A program made the position numbers and the translations under genes. Of a stretch of 64,000 nucleotides of DNA, positions 9,686-17,310 are shown one piece after another. Each line of letters starts with the position of its first letter. Position 1 is the stretch's first letter. The notes beneath the pieces were generated by a model. It was not told where the DNA came from. It ran no database searches and saw only the letters and a list, made by a program, of their open reading frames with translations. This stretch comes from Lactobacillus panisapium (GTDB taxonomy: Bacteria; Bacillota; Bacilli; Lactobacillales; Lactobacillaceae): assembly GCF_019469265.1 (NCBI RefSeq), contig NZ_CP048268.1, forward strand, positions 417,501-481,500. The letters are read 5' to 3'.

Positions 9686-10444
9686 ATGATTCATAATTCA
9701 ACAATTAATAAGCAAATTAATCATCGCTCGATCCGAAAATTTAAGGATAAAAGTTTAGATTCTGAGCAATTAACAACTTTGTACACAGTTTTTCAACACA
9801 CGGCAACTAGTATGTTTATGCAAAACGCTAGTTTACTGCATATTACTGATCAAGCTAAGCGGGAAAAGATTAGGGAACTTTGTGGTCAAAAATATGTTGG
9901 TGCTGAAGGTGATTTGTTTATTTTTATTGTTGACCTTTACCGAAACCAGCAAATTCGTCAACAGCTGAATAAGGACGATGGCCGCGTTCATACGACGGAT
10001 ATTTTTTTCCAGGCAATGGAAGATACGCTGCTGGCTTGGCAAAATGTTGCTAATGCGGTTGAAAGCATGGAATTGGGTTATGTTCCGCTGGGGACAATTA
10101 ATGATCATCCTCTTGAAATGCTTGCTGAACTTGACTTGCCGCCATTAACTTTTCCAGTCTTAGGGATGCAGGTCGGTATTCCAGATCAAGAACCGCAGTT
10201 AAAACCGCGTTTGCCTCTAGAATTTACTACTTTTGAAAACGAATATCCCCGGGACTTTAAAGTGGACAAATTGCGCGACTATGATCAAGTTGTCACCACT
10301 TATTATGATTTGCGTGATTCCAACAAACGAATTGATTCGTTTACCAAGCAAATCACCGGTGCAAAATTAGATAATAAAACGACTGACCGGGACCAACTGC
10401 CGGAACTGCTTCATCAACAGGGCTTATGCCTAGATTGGAAGTAG
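9686..10444 (+). CDS. Nitroreductase-family NADPH-dependent oxidoreductase
   Basis: 252-aa FMN flavoprotein of the NfrA/FRP group, which reduces flavins, quinones or nitro compounds with NAD(P)H. The opening INHRSIRKFKDKSLDSEQL is the family's FMN-binding signature. MELGYVPLGTINDHPLEML and FPVLGMQVGIPDQEPQLKPRLPLE, diagnostic of NfrA-like proteins, are present in the right order. The ribosome binding site (AAGAAGTAGG) is moderate. A strong promoter with an adjoining inverted repeat suggests inducible expression. The physiological substrate is unknown. Confidence 0.88.
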   Translation: MIHNSTINKQINHRSIRKFKDKSLDSEQLTTLYTVFQHTATSMFMQNASLLHITDQAKREKIRELCGQKYVGAEGDLFIFIVDLYRNQQIRQQLNKDDGRVHTTDIFFQAMEDTLLAWQNVANAVESMELGYVPLGTINDHPLEMLAELDLPPLTFPVLGMQVGIPDQEPQLKPRLPLEFTTFENEYPRDFKVDKLRDYDQVVTTYYDLRDSNKRIDSFTKQITGAKLDNKTTDRDQLPELLHQQGLCLDWK

Positions 10445-10450
10445 GCAATT

Positions 10451-10485
10451 AAACCTATTGCTTGTATGCAGCAATAGGTTTTTTC
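10451..10485 (+). terminator. Terminator after nitroreductase gene
   Basis: AACCTATTGC and GCAATAGGTT form a 10-bp stem, followed by T6. Confidence 0.92.
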
Positions 10486-10517
10486 TCTGGCAATATTAAA
10501 GAAAGTCTGACATTTAA

Positions 10518-10546
10518 TTGCACGTTTTTTTTAGTTTTGGTATAAT
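10518..10546 (+). promoter_or_regulatory. Promoter of tRNA-Thr
   Basis: -35 TTGCAC (10518-10523), 17-bp spacer, perfect -10 TATAAT (10541-10546). The tRNA begins 19 bases after the -10 box. Confidence 0.75.
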
Positions 10547-10564
10547 TTGAATGTTGCCAAAATT

Positions 10565-10637
10565 GCTGATTTAGCTCAGTTGGTAGAGCGTTTCCCTCGT
10601 AAAGAAAAGGTCGCCAGTTCGATTCTGGCAATCAGCA
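10565..10637 (+). tRNA. tRNA-Thr (CGT)
   Basis: 73-nt cloverleaf. The acceptor GCTGATT pairs with AATCAGC, the D arm is GCTC...GAGC, the T arm is GCCAG-TTCGATT-CTGGC, and the discriminator is A with no encoded CCA. The anticodon loop is CTCGTAA, anticodon CGT. The anticodon stem TTTCC/AGAAA has a C-A mismatch next to the loop, so it is a slightly weak stem. It is a stand-alone gene with its own promoter and terminator. Confidence 0.94.
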
Positions 10638-10658
10638 TTTAGAAGAATTATTCAAATT

Positions 10659-10711
10659 AATTAACCTTGATTTATCGACGTTTTACGCAGGTAAGTCAAG
10701 GTTAATTTTTG
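10659..10711 (+). terminator. Terminator after tRNA-Thr
   Basis: ATTAACCTTGA pairs with TCAAGGTTAAT across a 25-base loop that can itself fold weakly, followed by T5. Confidence 0.75.
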
Positions 10712-10737
10712 TTTGTAAAAGATAATAAAGAACACAA

Positions 10738-10765
10738 ACGGAACACGCAAAATAGCGTGTTCCGT
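10738..10765. repeat. Perfect inverted repeat, no T-run
   Basis: ACGGAACACGC and GCGTGTTCCGT form an 11-bp GC-rich stem with a 6-base loop AAAATA. Neither strand carries a T-run after it, so it is not a standard terminator. It lies in the 345-bp stretch (10638-10982) between tRNA-Thr and the next gene, which otherwise holds only the tRNA terminator and a cre-like site. Confidence 0.7.
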
Positions 10766-10893
10766 GAAAAATTATTGGATAGAAATAAAAGCTGGTATAT
10801 CAAGGGTATTAGTAACTTTTTTGTGTGCAGAATGTGCACTTAACTATACTTTGTTAGCAAAGTTAAAGATCAGCAAAGAAGTTTAGAATATAA

Positions 10894-10907
10894 TGTAAGT
10901 GTTTACA
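10894..10907. promoter_or_regulatory. cre-like site before the small unknown gene
   Basis: TGTAAGTGTTTACA differs from the CcpA-site consensus TGNAANCGNTNNCA at one base (T for the central C). A TATAAT at 10888-10893 directly abuts it, so CcpA binding would block initiation. I saw no good -35 box. Confidence 0.45.
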
Positions 10908-10982
10908 CAAATCAGGGAAAGTGTTACTGTAACTACATAAAAGTTATTTCGTTAGAGTTAACAAGCTAGATAGGGGGCTTGA

Positions 10983-11288
10983 ATGATGAAATGGCCAATT
11001 AAACCAGTTACAGTAGAGCAAAAATTACCTGCACTGTTTAATAAGAGGGGGCATTTTGCTAATTCAACATACTTGATTTCGTTGAAAAACGGTTTAACAC
11101 TGGATGTAAGTAAATATCCTGAATTAAAAAAGTTGGGATATTGGATCGTACCTGGAGATTACACCAATTTGCGTGTCTGGTCACCAAAGGCTCAGCCCGA
11201 ATTAGCGGATAAGTTTTGTGAAATAACTGGACTAAAACAGTCGGATTTTGATATCGGATCAATTGCTGGTTTGTGGTATTTGTATTAA
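10983..11288 (+). CDS. Small protein of unknown function (paralogue of 28059-28379)
   Basis: 101 aa, soluble by composition, no signal peptide or membrane segment. I do not recognise the family. It is clearly homologous to the 106-aa protein at 28059: roughly 40 identical positions over about 72 residues, including SLKNG, YPEL-KLGYWI, TNLRVWS and KFC-ITGL. The conserved Trp, Tyr and Gly residues suggest a compact folded domain. It is a single gene with its own promoter region, a GGGGG ribosome binding site (10973-10977) and its own terminator. Two ATG codons in tandem (10983, 10986) could start it. Confidence 0.75.
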   Translation: MMKWPIKPVTVEQKLPALFNKRGHFANSTYLISLKNGLTLDVSKYPELKKLGYWIVPGDYTNLRVWSPKAQPELADKFCEITGLKQSDFDIGSIAGLWYLY

Positions 11289-11304
11289 ATAATTTGTAGA
11301 TAAT

Positions 11305-11342
11305 AAAGCTCATAATTAGAACTTCTAATTATGGGCTTTTTT
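11305..11342 (+). terminator. Terminator after small unknown gene
   Basis: AAAGCTCATAATTAG pairs with CTAATTATGGGCTTT (one wobble), followed by T6. Confidence 0.9.
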
Positions 11343-11363
11343 GTTTTAAGAGAAGACTTAGTA

Positions 11364-11394
11364 CAAAAAACACACGGCTTTAATCGCTATGTGT
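11364..11394 (-). terminator. Probable terminator of the MerR gene
   Basis: On the minus strand, ACACATAGC and GCCGTGTGT form a short stem followed by T6, about 70 bases beyond the stop codon of the MerR-family gene. Confidence 0.5.
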
Positions 11395-11461
11395 CAGATA
11401 ACTTCTTAATAGTTTAGTTTTTTTACTTTTTTCTCAATAACATTGACTAAGTGATAAAAAA

Positions 11462-12226
11462 TTAAGCGTAATAGTCAATGATTGCTTTTAAAGTTTTGGC
11501 GGCGTCTTTTTTACCAGTGCCTTCTTCGTAATATCGCCTGAATCGCGCATCGCCTACATACATATTTGCCAGCCCCTTATGGGCTTTTGATGAGTATTGC
11601 CCCGTTGGCCACATGGCTAACAAATATTTTTGATGAAGATTAAAAAGATGCTGAGCAGCTGCTTTCGTAACATCCAGGTTCCCAACTAAAGGCCTTAACT
11701 CTATTAGTATTTGCTTCTTAATATCTTCTACATGATTGAAATCTTTTTCTGAAAATGAACAGAATTTTTCTTTACTAGCATCGATTGTTTCATCACCATA
11801 ATTAGAGCGAATTTCTTTGCCGTACTTCTTTTCATTGTCAACAATTGCTTGAGCCTTAAGCGCTGTGAATTTTTCTACATCGTTCATTTGAGTTTTTCCT
11901 TTCATTACTTCAAGTGTTTTGTCTAAGGAAATAATCAGATCGCTCAACCGCTTTTGTTCATTAACAAGCTTTTGCCGCTGACTTTGCAGAGTCACGAGTT
12001 GCTGTTTTTGTGAGCTTACCATTACTTGTTTAATTTGTGCTAACGGTAAATCAAACAATTTTAAGAACATTATCTTTTGTAGTTGATCAACTTCTTTTTC
12101 TTCATAATAACGATAATTGTTTTCTGGATCTCTTCGCGCTTTTAAAAGACCACACTTATCATAGTAACGTAATGTTCTGGTAGAAATACCTGCCAACTTG
12201 GCTAAGTCGTTTATTGAATATGACAT
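11462..12226 (-). CDS. MerR-family regulator with TipAS ligand-binding domain
   Basis: 254-aa transcription factor. Residues 1-70 are the MerR winged helix-turn-helix (SINDLAKLAGISTRTLRYYDKCGLL, then RYYEEKEVDQLQKI). Residues about 75-115 form the dimerisation coiled coil. The C-terminal part from about 130 matches the TipAS domain that captures thiopeptide-like antibiotics or other amphiphilic ligands (MWPTGQYSSKAHKGLANMYVGDARFRRYYEEGTGKKDAAKTL). The start at 12226 is chosen from MSYSINDL and a GAGGG ribosome binding site; the upstream extension to 12292 would cover the promoter. No target transporter lies next to it, so only autoregulation is visible. Function in resistance is inferred from the family. 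Confidence 0.9.
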   Translation of the reverse strand: MSYSINDLAKLAGISTRTLRYYDKCGLLKARRDPENNYRYYEEKEVDQLQKIMFLKLFDLPLAQIKQVMVSSQKQQLVTLQSQRQKLVNEQKRLSDLIISLDKTLEVMKGKTQMNDVEKFTALKAQAIVDNEKKYGKEIRSNYGDETIDASKEKFCSFSEKDFNHVEDIKKQILIELRPLVGNLDVTKAAAQHLFNLHQKYLLAMWPTGQYSSKAHKGLANMYVGDARFRRYYEEGTGKKDAAKTLKAIIDYYA

Positions 12227-12251
12227 GATTAAATCCCTCACTTGCAAACAA

Positions 12252-12282
12252 AGTATAATCTTTGACGTTACGTCAAGGTCAA
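12252..12282 (-). promoter_or_regulatory. MerR-type promoter with 19-bp spacer and palindrome
   Basis: On the minus strand: -35 TTGACC (12282-12277), -10 TATACT (12257-12252), separated by 19 bp rather than 17. The spacer holds the perfect palindrome TTGACGT-T-ACGTCAA (12262-12276). Over-long spacers with a central dyad are the hallmark of promoters that MerR proteins untwist to activate. Confidence 0.8.
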
Positions 12283-12393
12283 GAAAAAGCAAACTAATTT
12301 AATGCACATTAAAATGGCGCTAATAATAGGGTTTTACTGCATTTTCGGTTACTTAAAGTCTATTAGATATTTCCCGCAATAGTAAGGGTAACA

Positions 12394-12424
12394 GTAAAAA
12401 AGCCATTTTTTTACAAAATAGCTT
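12394..12424 (-). terminator. Terminator after IclR remnant
   Basis: Minus strand: AAGCTATTT and AAATGGCTT pair (one wobble) and are followed by T6. Confidence 0.65.
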
Positions 12425-12426
12425 AA

Positions 12427-12651
12427 CTAAAATAATTGCAAGATTTTTTGCTGAGCCTCACGGCCTTCTTTTATCCAAGTCTTAATCTTATCATTGTCGA
12501 CGCGATAAACCGGGGCACTAATACTAAATGCTCCAAAAATATGATCGTTTTTTACCAAAGAAAAGCCAATACAATAGACGCTGTCCTGATTTTTAATTAG
12601 GGTAGAGAGCCAGCTAACTTTTTCTGTTACCTCAGAAAACATGTAATTCAT
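12427..12651 (-). pseudogene. C-terminal remnant of an IclR-family regulator
   Basis: The 74-aa frame matches only the end of the IclR effector-binding domain: VYCIGFSLVKNDHIFGAFSISAPVYRVDNDKIKTWIKEG, followed by the final helix. The helix-turn-helix and most of the effector domain (about 170 aa) are missing upstream, where only AT-rich DNA leads to the rhaB promoter. A terminator survives downstream. It is probably the decayed tail of a former regulator of the adjoining sugar operon. It could still be translated as a short peptide, but there is no clear ribosome binding site. Confidence 0.7.
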
Positions 12652-12788
12652 TATTCATTTCTAACTACATATCTCGTTAACTATCCACTTTTTCTTGAAT
12701 AGTGAATTTGGTTATTTGATTTTCAGATTAAGCAAAAATAGTGCAAAATTACCAATCAATATGATACAGATTGCATTCTGATATGTCA

Positions 12789-12817
12789 TTGTAAGCGCTG
12801 TCAAAGACGCGTATAAA
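12789..12817 (+). promoter_or_regulatory. rhaB promoter with overlapping cre site
   Basis: -35 TTGTAA (12789-12794), 17-bp spacer, -10 TATAAA (12812-12817). TGTAAGCGCTGTCA at 12790-12803 fits the CcpA consensus fully and covers the -35 box and half the spacer, so glucose repression of the rhamnose operon is expected. Confidence 0.8.
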
Positions 12818-12852
12818 TATATTTGTAAGGTTTGAAAGCGTGGTGATAGTAA

Positions 12853-14325
12853 TTGGCAAAGACTTATGTAGCAGTTGACATCGGAGCTTCAAGCGGTCGA
12901 CTGATGTTGAGTCAACTAACTGATGGCAAAATGTCACTTAAAGAAATGCATCGGTTTAAGAATGGTTTTACCCTAAAAAATGGCCATGATCGGTGGGATA
13001 TTGATCATATTATTAAAGAGATTTTGTTAGGACTACAAAAAATAAAGAAAGCAGGCTATAACGAAATTTCTCTTGGAATAGATACCTGGGCGGTTGATTA
13101 TGTTCTTGTCGGAAACGACGGACGTAAGCTGGAAGATCCTATTAGTTATCGTGATAAGCGCACCACGAATGCAATTAAGGACTTAACCGCTAAAGTCTCA
13201 AAAGAACGGATTTATCAAAAAACGGGCATCCAATTTTTAAACTTCAATACACTCTATCAGTTATTCGAAGAAAACAAGGAGTTACTTTCTAAGACCGATA
13301 AAATCATGATGATTCCTGATTATATTGGTTTTGTGTTAACAAATAAGGCTGTCCTAGAAGTAACCAATGCATCAACTACTCAAATGTTGAGCTTAAGGGA
13401 AGGGTTGTTCGATCAAAATTTACTCAAAGAAGTAAATGTTAAACAGGAACAATTTCCGAAATTAGTTGATGCCGGTACACCGTTAGGTAAGCTAGATCGA
13501 AGTAAATTTTCCGATTATGATTTACCGGATACTGATGTGATTACGGTAGCAACCCATGATACAGCTTCGGCTGTAGTTGGTGCCCCCGGAATGGGACAAC
13601 ATTGGGCTTACCTTTCTTCGGGTACTTGGTCATTATTAGGGGCAGAACTTAATGTCCCTGAAAATGGTCCAGAGGCATTTAAAGAAAATTACACCAATGA
13701 GTGGGGCGCATATGGTACTTACCGGTTCCTGAAAAATATTATGGGATTGTGGATGGTTCAGTGCGTTAAGCGTGAATTGGATGACCAATATTCTTTTAGT
13801 GAACTCGCAGAGATGGCCAGCAAAGTTAAGCCATTTGAACAATTTATCAATATTAATGATGAGCGGTTTGTCAATCCTAAGAATATGATTGCGGAGATTC
13901 AAGCATATTGTCGTGAAACTGGTCAAAAAATTCCTAATACCCCTGGCGCAATTGTCATGGCAATCTATTCTAATCTAGCTTTGTTTTATGCTCATGAAAT
14001 TGAAAAACTAAATCAGATACTTGGTTATCAGATTGATACGCTAAATATTGTTGGTGGTGGTTCAAATGTTAGTTTGCTTAATCAGCTAACGAGTACAGTT
14101 GCTGGTATTGCCGTTTATGCTGGTCCAAGTGAAGCCACGGCAATTGGCAACTTAGTTGTTCAAATGATTACTAGAAGTGATATTTTGAATGTTTATTTGG
14201 CCCGCAGAATTATTAGCGCTTCGTTTGCCATTAAAAAGTATGAACCCGAAAAGGGGAAATACGAGGGCATACTTGCCGATTATGTGAACTTTTTACATAC
14301 AGCTAAAAGAGGTGAGGTGATATGA
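12853..14325 (+). CDS. rhaB: Rhamnulokinase
   Basis: 490-aa sugar kinase of the FGGY family that phosphorylates L-rhamnulose to L-rhamnulose-1-phosphate with ATP. The phosphate-binding start VAVDIGASSGRLML is at 6-19, DTWAVDYVLVG near 76-86, THDTASAVVGAP near 236-247 and the second nucleotide motif IVGGGSNVSLLNQLTSTVAG near 400-419. The length is normal for RhaB. Translation starts with TTG, preceded by a GGTGAT ribosome binding site; no ATG fits the conserved N-terminus. First gene of the four-gene rhamnose catabolic operon, behind a cre-covered promoter. The stop overlaps the rhaM start. Confidence 0.95.
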   Translation: MAKTYVAVDIGASSGRLMLSQLTDGKMSLKEMHRFKNGFTLKNGHDRWDIDHIIKEILLGLQKIKKAGYNEISLGIDTWAVDYVLVGNDGRKLEDPISYRDKRTTNAIKDLTAKVSKERIYQKTGIQFLNFNTLYQLFEENKELLSKTDKIMMIPDYIGFVLTNKAVLEVTNASTTQMLSLREGLFDQNLLKEVNVKQEQFPKLVDAGTPLGKLDRSKFSDYDLPDTDVITVATHDTASAVVGAPGMGQHWAYLSSGTWSLLGAELNVPENGPEAFKENYTNEWGAYGTYRFLKNIMGLWMVQCVKRELDDQYSFSELAEMASKVKPFEQFININDERFVNPKNMIAEIQAYCRETGQKIPNTPGAIVMAIYSNLALFYAHEIEKLNQILGYQIDTLNIVGGGSNVSLLNQLTSTVAGIAVYAGPSEATAIGNLVVQMITRSDILNVYLARRIISASFAIKKYEPEKGKYEGILADYVNFLHTAKRGEVI

Positions 14326-14648
14326 CAGTGAGATTAGGACAAATAATGCATGTTAATCCGAATTATTTTTCTGAATATGAAAAGCGGCACCGAAGTCTTC
14401 CAACTAAGTTCCCCCAAATGAAGAAGGCCTTGAAGGAAGCAGGTGCTCATAATTACTCAATTTACTTGGATAAAAGAACCGGAACATTATTTGCTTATTT
14501 AGAGGTAGATGATGTTGCCAAGTACCGGGAAATTGCACAGACTCCGGGATGTAAAGAATGGTGGCATTACATGGCAAAATTAATGGATGTCAATCCGGAT
14601 GAAAGTCCCGTTACGATAGATTTAGATGAAGTTTTCCATATGGATTAA
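14322..14648 (+). CDS. rhaM: L-rhamnose mutarotase
   Basis: 108-aa cytoplasmic enzyme that interconverts the alpha and beta anomers of L-rhamnose and so feeds the isomerase. Family marks are YEKRHRSLPTKFPQMKKALKEAGAHNYSIYLD (about 19-50) with the conserved His, and the Trp-rich end CKEWWHYMAKLMD (about 85-97). The start codon overlaps the rhaB stop (ATGA at 14322), with GAGGTGAT upstream, showing translational coupling. It is the normal size. Confidence 0.95.
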   Translation: MTVRLGQIMHVNPNYFSEYEKRHRSLPTKFPQMKKALKEAGAHNYSIYLDKRTGTLFAYLEVDDVAKYREIAQTPGCKEWWHYMAKLMDVNPDESPVTIDLDEVFHMD

Positions 14649-14663
14649 TTAAAGGAGAAAATT

Positions 14664-15932
14664 ATGGTTAGCGATAAAGAAGTAGAATCAGCGTATAAAG
14701 TTGCTAAGGAACGTTATGCTGAAGTTGGCGTTGATACAGAAGAAGTTTTAAAGAAGCTGCAGAACATCAGAGTTTCTCTTCCTTGTTGGCAAGGTGATGA
14801 TATTCATGGTTTCTTAACTCCAGATGAAGCACTGTCAGGTGGTATCGGGGTTTCGGGCAATTACCCAGGTATTGCTAAGACACCAGAAGAATTGACGAAG
14901 GACTTGGAGGAAGCATTTAAATTGATTCCTGCCAAGCAAAGATTGCAATTGCACCAAATTTACGCCGTTACAAATGGTAAGAAGAAAGATGTTTCCGAAG
15001 TTGGTCCTAAAGACTTTAAGTTCTGGGTTGACTGGGCAAAGGAAAATGGCATTTACTTAGACTTTAACCCAACATTTTTCTCAAGTCCTAAAGTTAAAGA
15101 AAATATGACTTTGGCTAGTCCAGAAAAAGGCGTTCGTGATTACTGGATTCAGGTTGGAAAAAATGCTCGTGCTATTTCTAATTATTTTGGTGAAGAGCAA
15201 GGTGCTCAATCTGTTGATAACTTCTGGATTATGGATGGAATGAAGGATGAGCCAATCAGCAGATTGGATCCTCGTGAACGTCTAATTGAATCTTTGGATG
15301 AAATCAACAAAGAAAAATATGATGAAAAGAACACAATAGAATCATATGAAGGTAAGCTGTTTGGTACGGGTGTTGAAAGCTATACTGTTGGTTCACACTT
15401 CTTCTATGACAACTACGCTTTGACTAGAAATAAGTTCTGGTGCATGGACATTGGACACTTCCACGAAGCTGAAGATCCATCAGATTACCTATCAGCATTC
15501 TTGGCATTTGGCAAAGGCATGTTCTTACACATTACACGTCCAGTTCACTGGGATAGTGACCATGTTCCAACATTGGAAGACAGGACGATTAGAATGATGT
15601 CAGCTTTGATAAGAGATAATTTATTGTCAAAGACTGTTATTGGCCTTGATTTCTTTGATGCATCAATTAATCGTGTAGCTGCTTGGGTAATTGGTACTCG
15701 TGCAACGCAAAAAGCCCTGCTTCTTGGTTTGTTAGCACCAATTGATAAATTGAAAGAGGTAGAAAACCAATATGACTTTACTCTTCGTTTTGCTGAAACT
15801 GAAGAATTGAAATCATTCCCATTTGGTGCAGTCTGGGATGAATTCTGCTTAAGAAATAATGTTCCTGTTGGCATGGATTGGTATAAAGAACTGAAGGATT
15901 ACGAAAAGAACGTTCAGTTTAAGAGAAATTAA
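14664..15932 (+). CDS. rhaA: L-rhamnose isomerase
   Basis: 422-aa metal-dependent aldose-ketose isomerase converting L-rhamnose to L-rhamnulose. The family start NIRVSLPCWQGDDIHGF is at about 30-46, the metal-site region LDFNPTFFSSPKVKENMTLASP at about 132-153, NFWIMDGMKDEP at about 190-201 and the histidine segment DIGHFHEAEDPSDYLSAFLAF near 262-282. A clean AAAGGAG ribosome binding site precedes the ATG. Third gene of the operon. Confidence 0.96.
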   Translation: MVSDKEVESAYKVAKERYAEVGVDTEEVLKKLQNIRVSLPCWQGDDIHGFLTPDEALSGGIGVSGNYPGIAKTPEELTKDLEEAFKLIPAKQRLQLHQIYAVTNGKKKDVSEVGPKDFKFWVDWAKENGIYLDFNPTFFSSPKVKENMTLASPEKGVRDYWIQVGKNARAISNYFGEEQGAQSVDNFWIMDGMKDEPISRLDPRERLIESLDEINKEKYDEKNTIESYEGKLFGTGVESYTVGSHFFYDNYALTRNKFWCMDIGHFHEAEDPSDYLSAFLAFGKGMFLHITRPVHWDSDHVPTLEDRTIRMMSALIRDNLLSKTVIGLDFFDASINRVAAWVIGTRATQKALLLGLLAPIDKLKEVENQYDFTLRFAETEELKSFPFGAVWDEFCLRNNVPVGMDWYKELKDYEKNVQFKRN

Positions 15933-15962
15933 TTAAGAAGTTATTCCCCTGGAGATTAAATA

Positions 15963-16784
15963 ATGGCTAAATTTATTGATTCAACTTTTGTTAGAGATAT
16001 GTGCAACATTACTCGTCAGAGTTATGATAATGGCTGGGATGAGCGTAATGGTGGCAATATGAGCATTCGGATTAAACCTGAAGAGCTCACTGATTATGAT
16101 GATATTAAAACAGTTAAAAGAACGTTTGACCTTGGCTTTGACGCCAGCGCATTGGCTGGACAATACTTTTTAGTTACGGGTACTGGCAGGTATTTTAGAA
16201 ATGTTTTCCAAAATACTGAGCAAGACTTAGGCTTAGTTAAAATTAGTGCTGATGGTAAAAAGGGTGAAATTGTTTGGGGCTACACTGATGGTGCTATGCC
16301 TACAAGTGAATTTCCAACCCACTTGATGAACCATATTGCTCGGTTAAAGCTTGATTCAAACCAAAGGGTAGTAATGCACTGTCATGTTACCAACTTAATT
16401 GCCATGTCGTTTACTCAACCGCTTAATGAAAAATACTTTAGTAAGATTATCTGGAAAATGCAAGCTGAATCAATGCCTGTTTTACCCGAAGGACTAGGAA
16501 TTATCCCCTATGAAACACCTGGGACTACAATTATTGGCGAGCATACTGCTGCTAAAGTTGCAGATGGCTTTAGAGTCGTTATGTGGCCTCACCATGGTAT
16601 GTTTGCCGTGGGTGATACTCCAGATGAATGCTTTGGCTTAATCGAAACGGTTGAAAAAGCTGCTACTATTTTTACTGCTATTCAAGCACAAGGAGGAAAT
16701 AGATTAGATGAAATTACCGATAAGCAATTAGTCGAAATTGCAAAGTACTTCCATGTATCCCCGAGAAAAGGATTTTTAGATTAA
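15963..16784 (+). CDS. rhaD: Rhamnulose-1-phosphate aldolase
   Basis: 273-aa class II (zinc) aldolase that splits L-rhamnulose-1-phosphate into dihydroxyacetone phosphate and L-lactaldehyde. Zinc-ligand histidines are seen in VVMHCHVTNLIAMSF (about 138-152) and MWPHHGMFAVGDTP (about 213-226). The N-terminal WDERNGGNMSIRI is the family's substrate-binding loop. The ribosome binding site CCCCTGGAG is moderate. Last gene of the operon, followed by a terminator. No lactaldehyde dehydrogenase or reductase lies next to it, so that step is presumably encoded elsewhere. Confidence 0.95.
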   Translation: MAKFIDSTFVRDMCNITRQSYDNGWDERNGGNMSIRIKPEELTDYDDIKTVKRTFDLGFDASALAGQYFLVTGTGRYFRNVFQNTEQDLGLVKISADGKKGEIVWGYTDGAMPTSEFPTHLMNHIARLKLDSNQRVVMHCHVTNLIAMSFTQPLNEKYFSKIIWKMQAESMPVLPEGLGIIPYETPGTTIIGEHTAAKVADGFRVVMWPHHGMFAVGDTPDECFGLIETVEKAATIFTAIQAQGGNRLDEITDKQLVEIAKYFHVSPRKGFLD

Positions 16785-16823
16785 CTAATTTCACATAAAA
16801 ACCACCTAAATGGTGCTAAACAA

Positions 16824-16852
16824 AAAGTCGAAGTTGCTGCTTCGGCTTTTTT
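16824..16852 (+). terminator. rha operon terminator
   Basis: AAGTCGAAG-TTGCTG-CTTCGGCTT followed by T6 (one G-T wobble). Confidence 0.9.
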
Positions 16853-17310
16853 ATTTGTCATTGTTATTTTTAAAACTTTTTTATCTAAAAAATTGCCCTA
16901 AAAAACATGATCATAGTCTAGATTTGTATAATAATAGAATATGCTTATAGTACAACATATAGTATTGCTAATACACTTGGCTATGCTATATTTATTATAG
17001 TAAGAATATTATGAAGGCCGTGATTGCAATGTGTTAATAACTTTTTCAGGTATAACTTGTATATTAAAAAGTGCTAAATTTACAGTAATATTAGCTGATT
17101 AATAATCATAATAAGCTTATTGCGAAAATTGCAATTGATTAGAAAAATATTTTTGTGCAATAAGCAGTAACAGCAATTATGTATTATTATAATATATTAT
17201 ATAGTATTAGCACTACTGCAACAATATCTGAGCAACATTTAAATTTATATAATGTGCCATAAAGCCAGGCAAATCAACTGGAAAGAATTAATAAAAGAGG
17301 TTTATACCCA
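16853..17310. other. AT-rich intergenic stretch with repeated TATAGTATT motifs
   Basis: About 460 bp with no convincing gene. TATAGTATT occurs at about 16957 (followed by GCTAATAC, giving a small inverted repeat) and again near 17200 (followed by AGCAC). Several TATAAT-like boxes are present. The end holds the AAAGAGG ribosome binding site of the nuclease gene. It could be a large regulatory region or decayed DNA. Confidence 0.5.

Noticed and set aside
10438-10982. Possible integration site at the tRNA-Thr gene
   Set aside because: No integrase, no repeated tRNA 3' end and no phage genes nearby.
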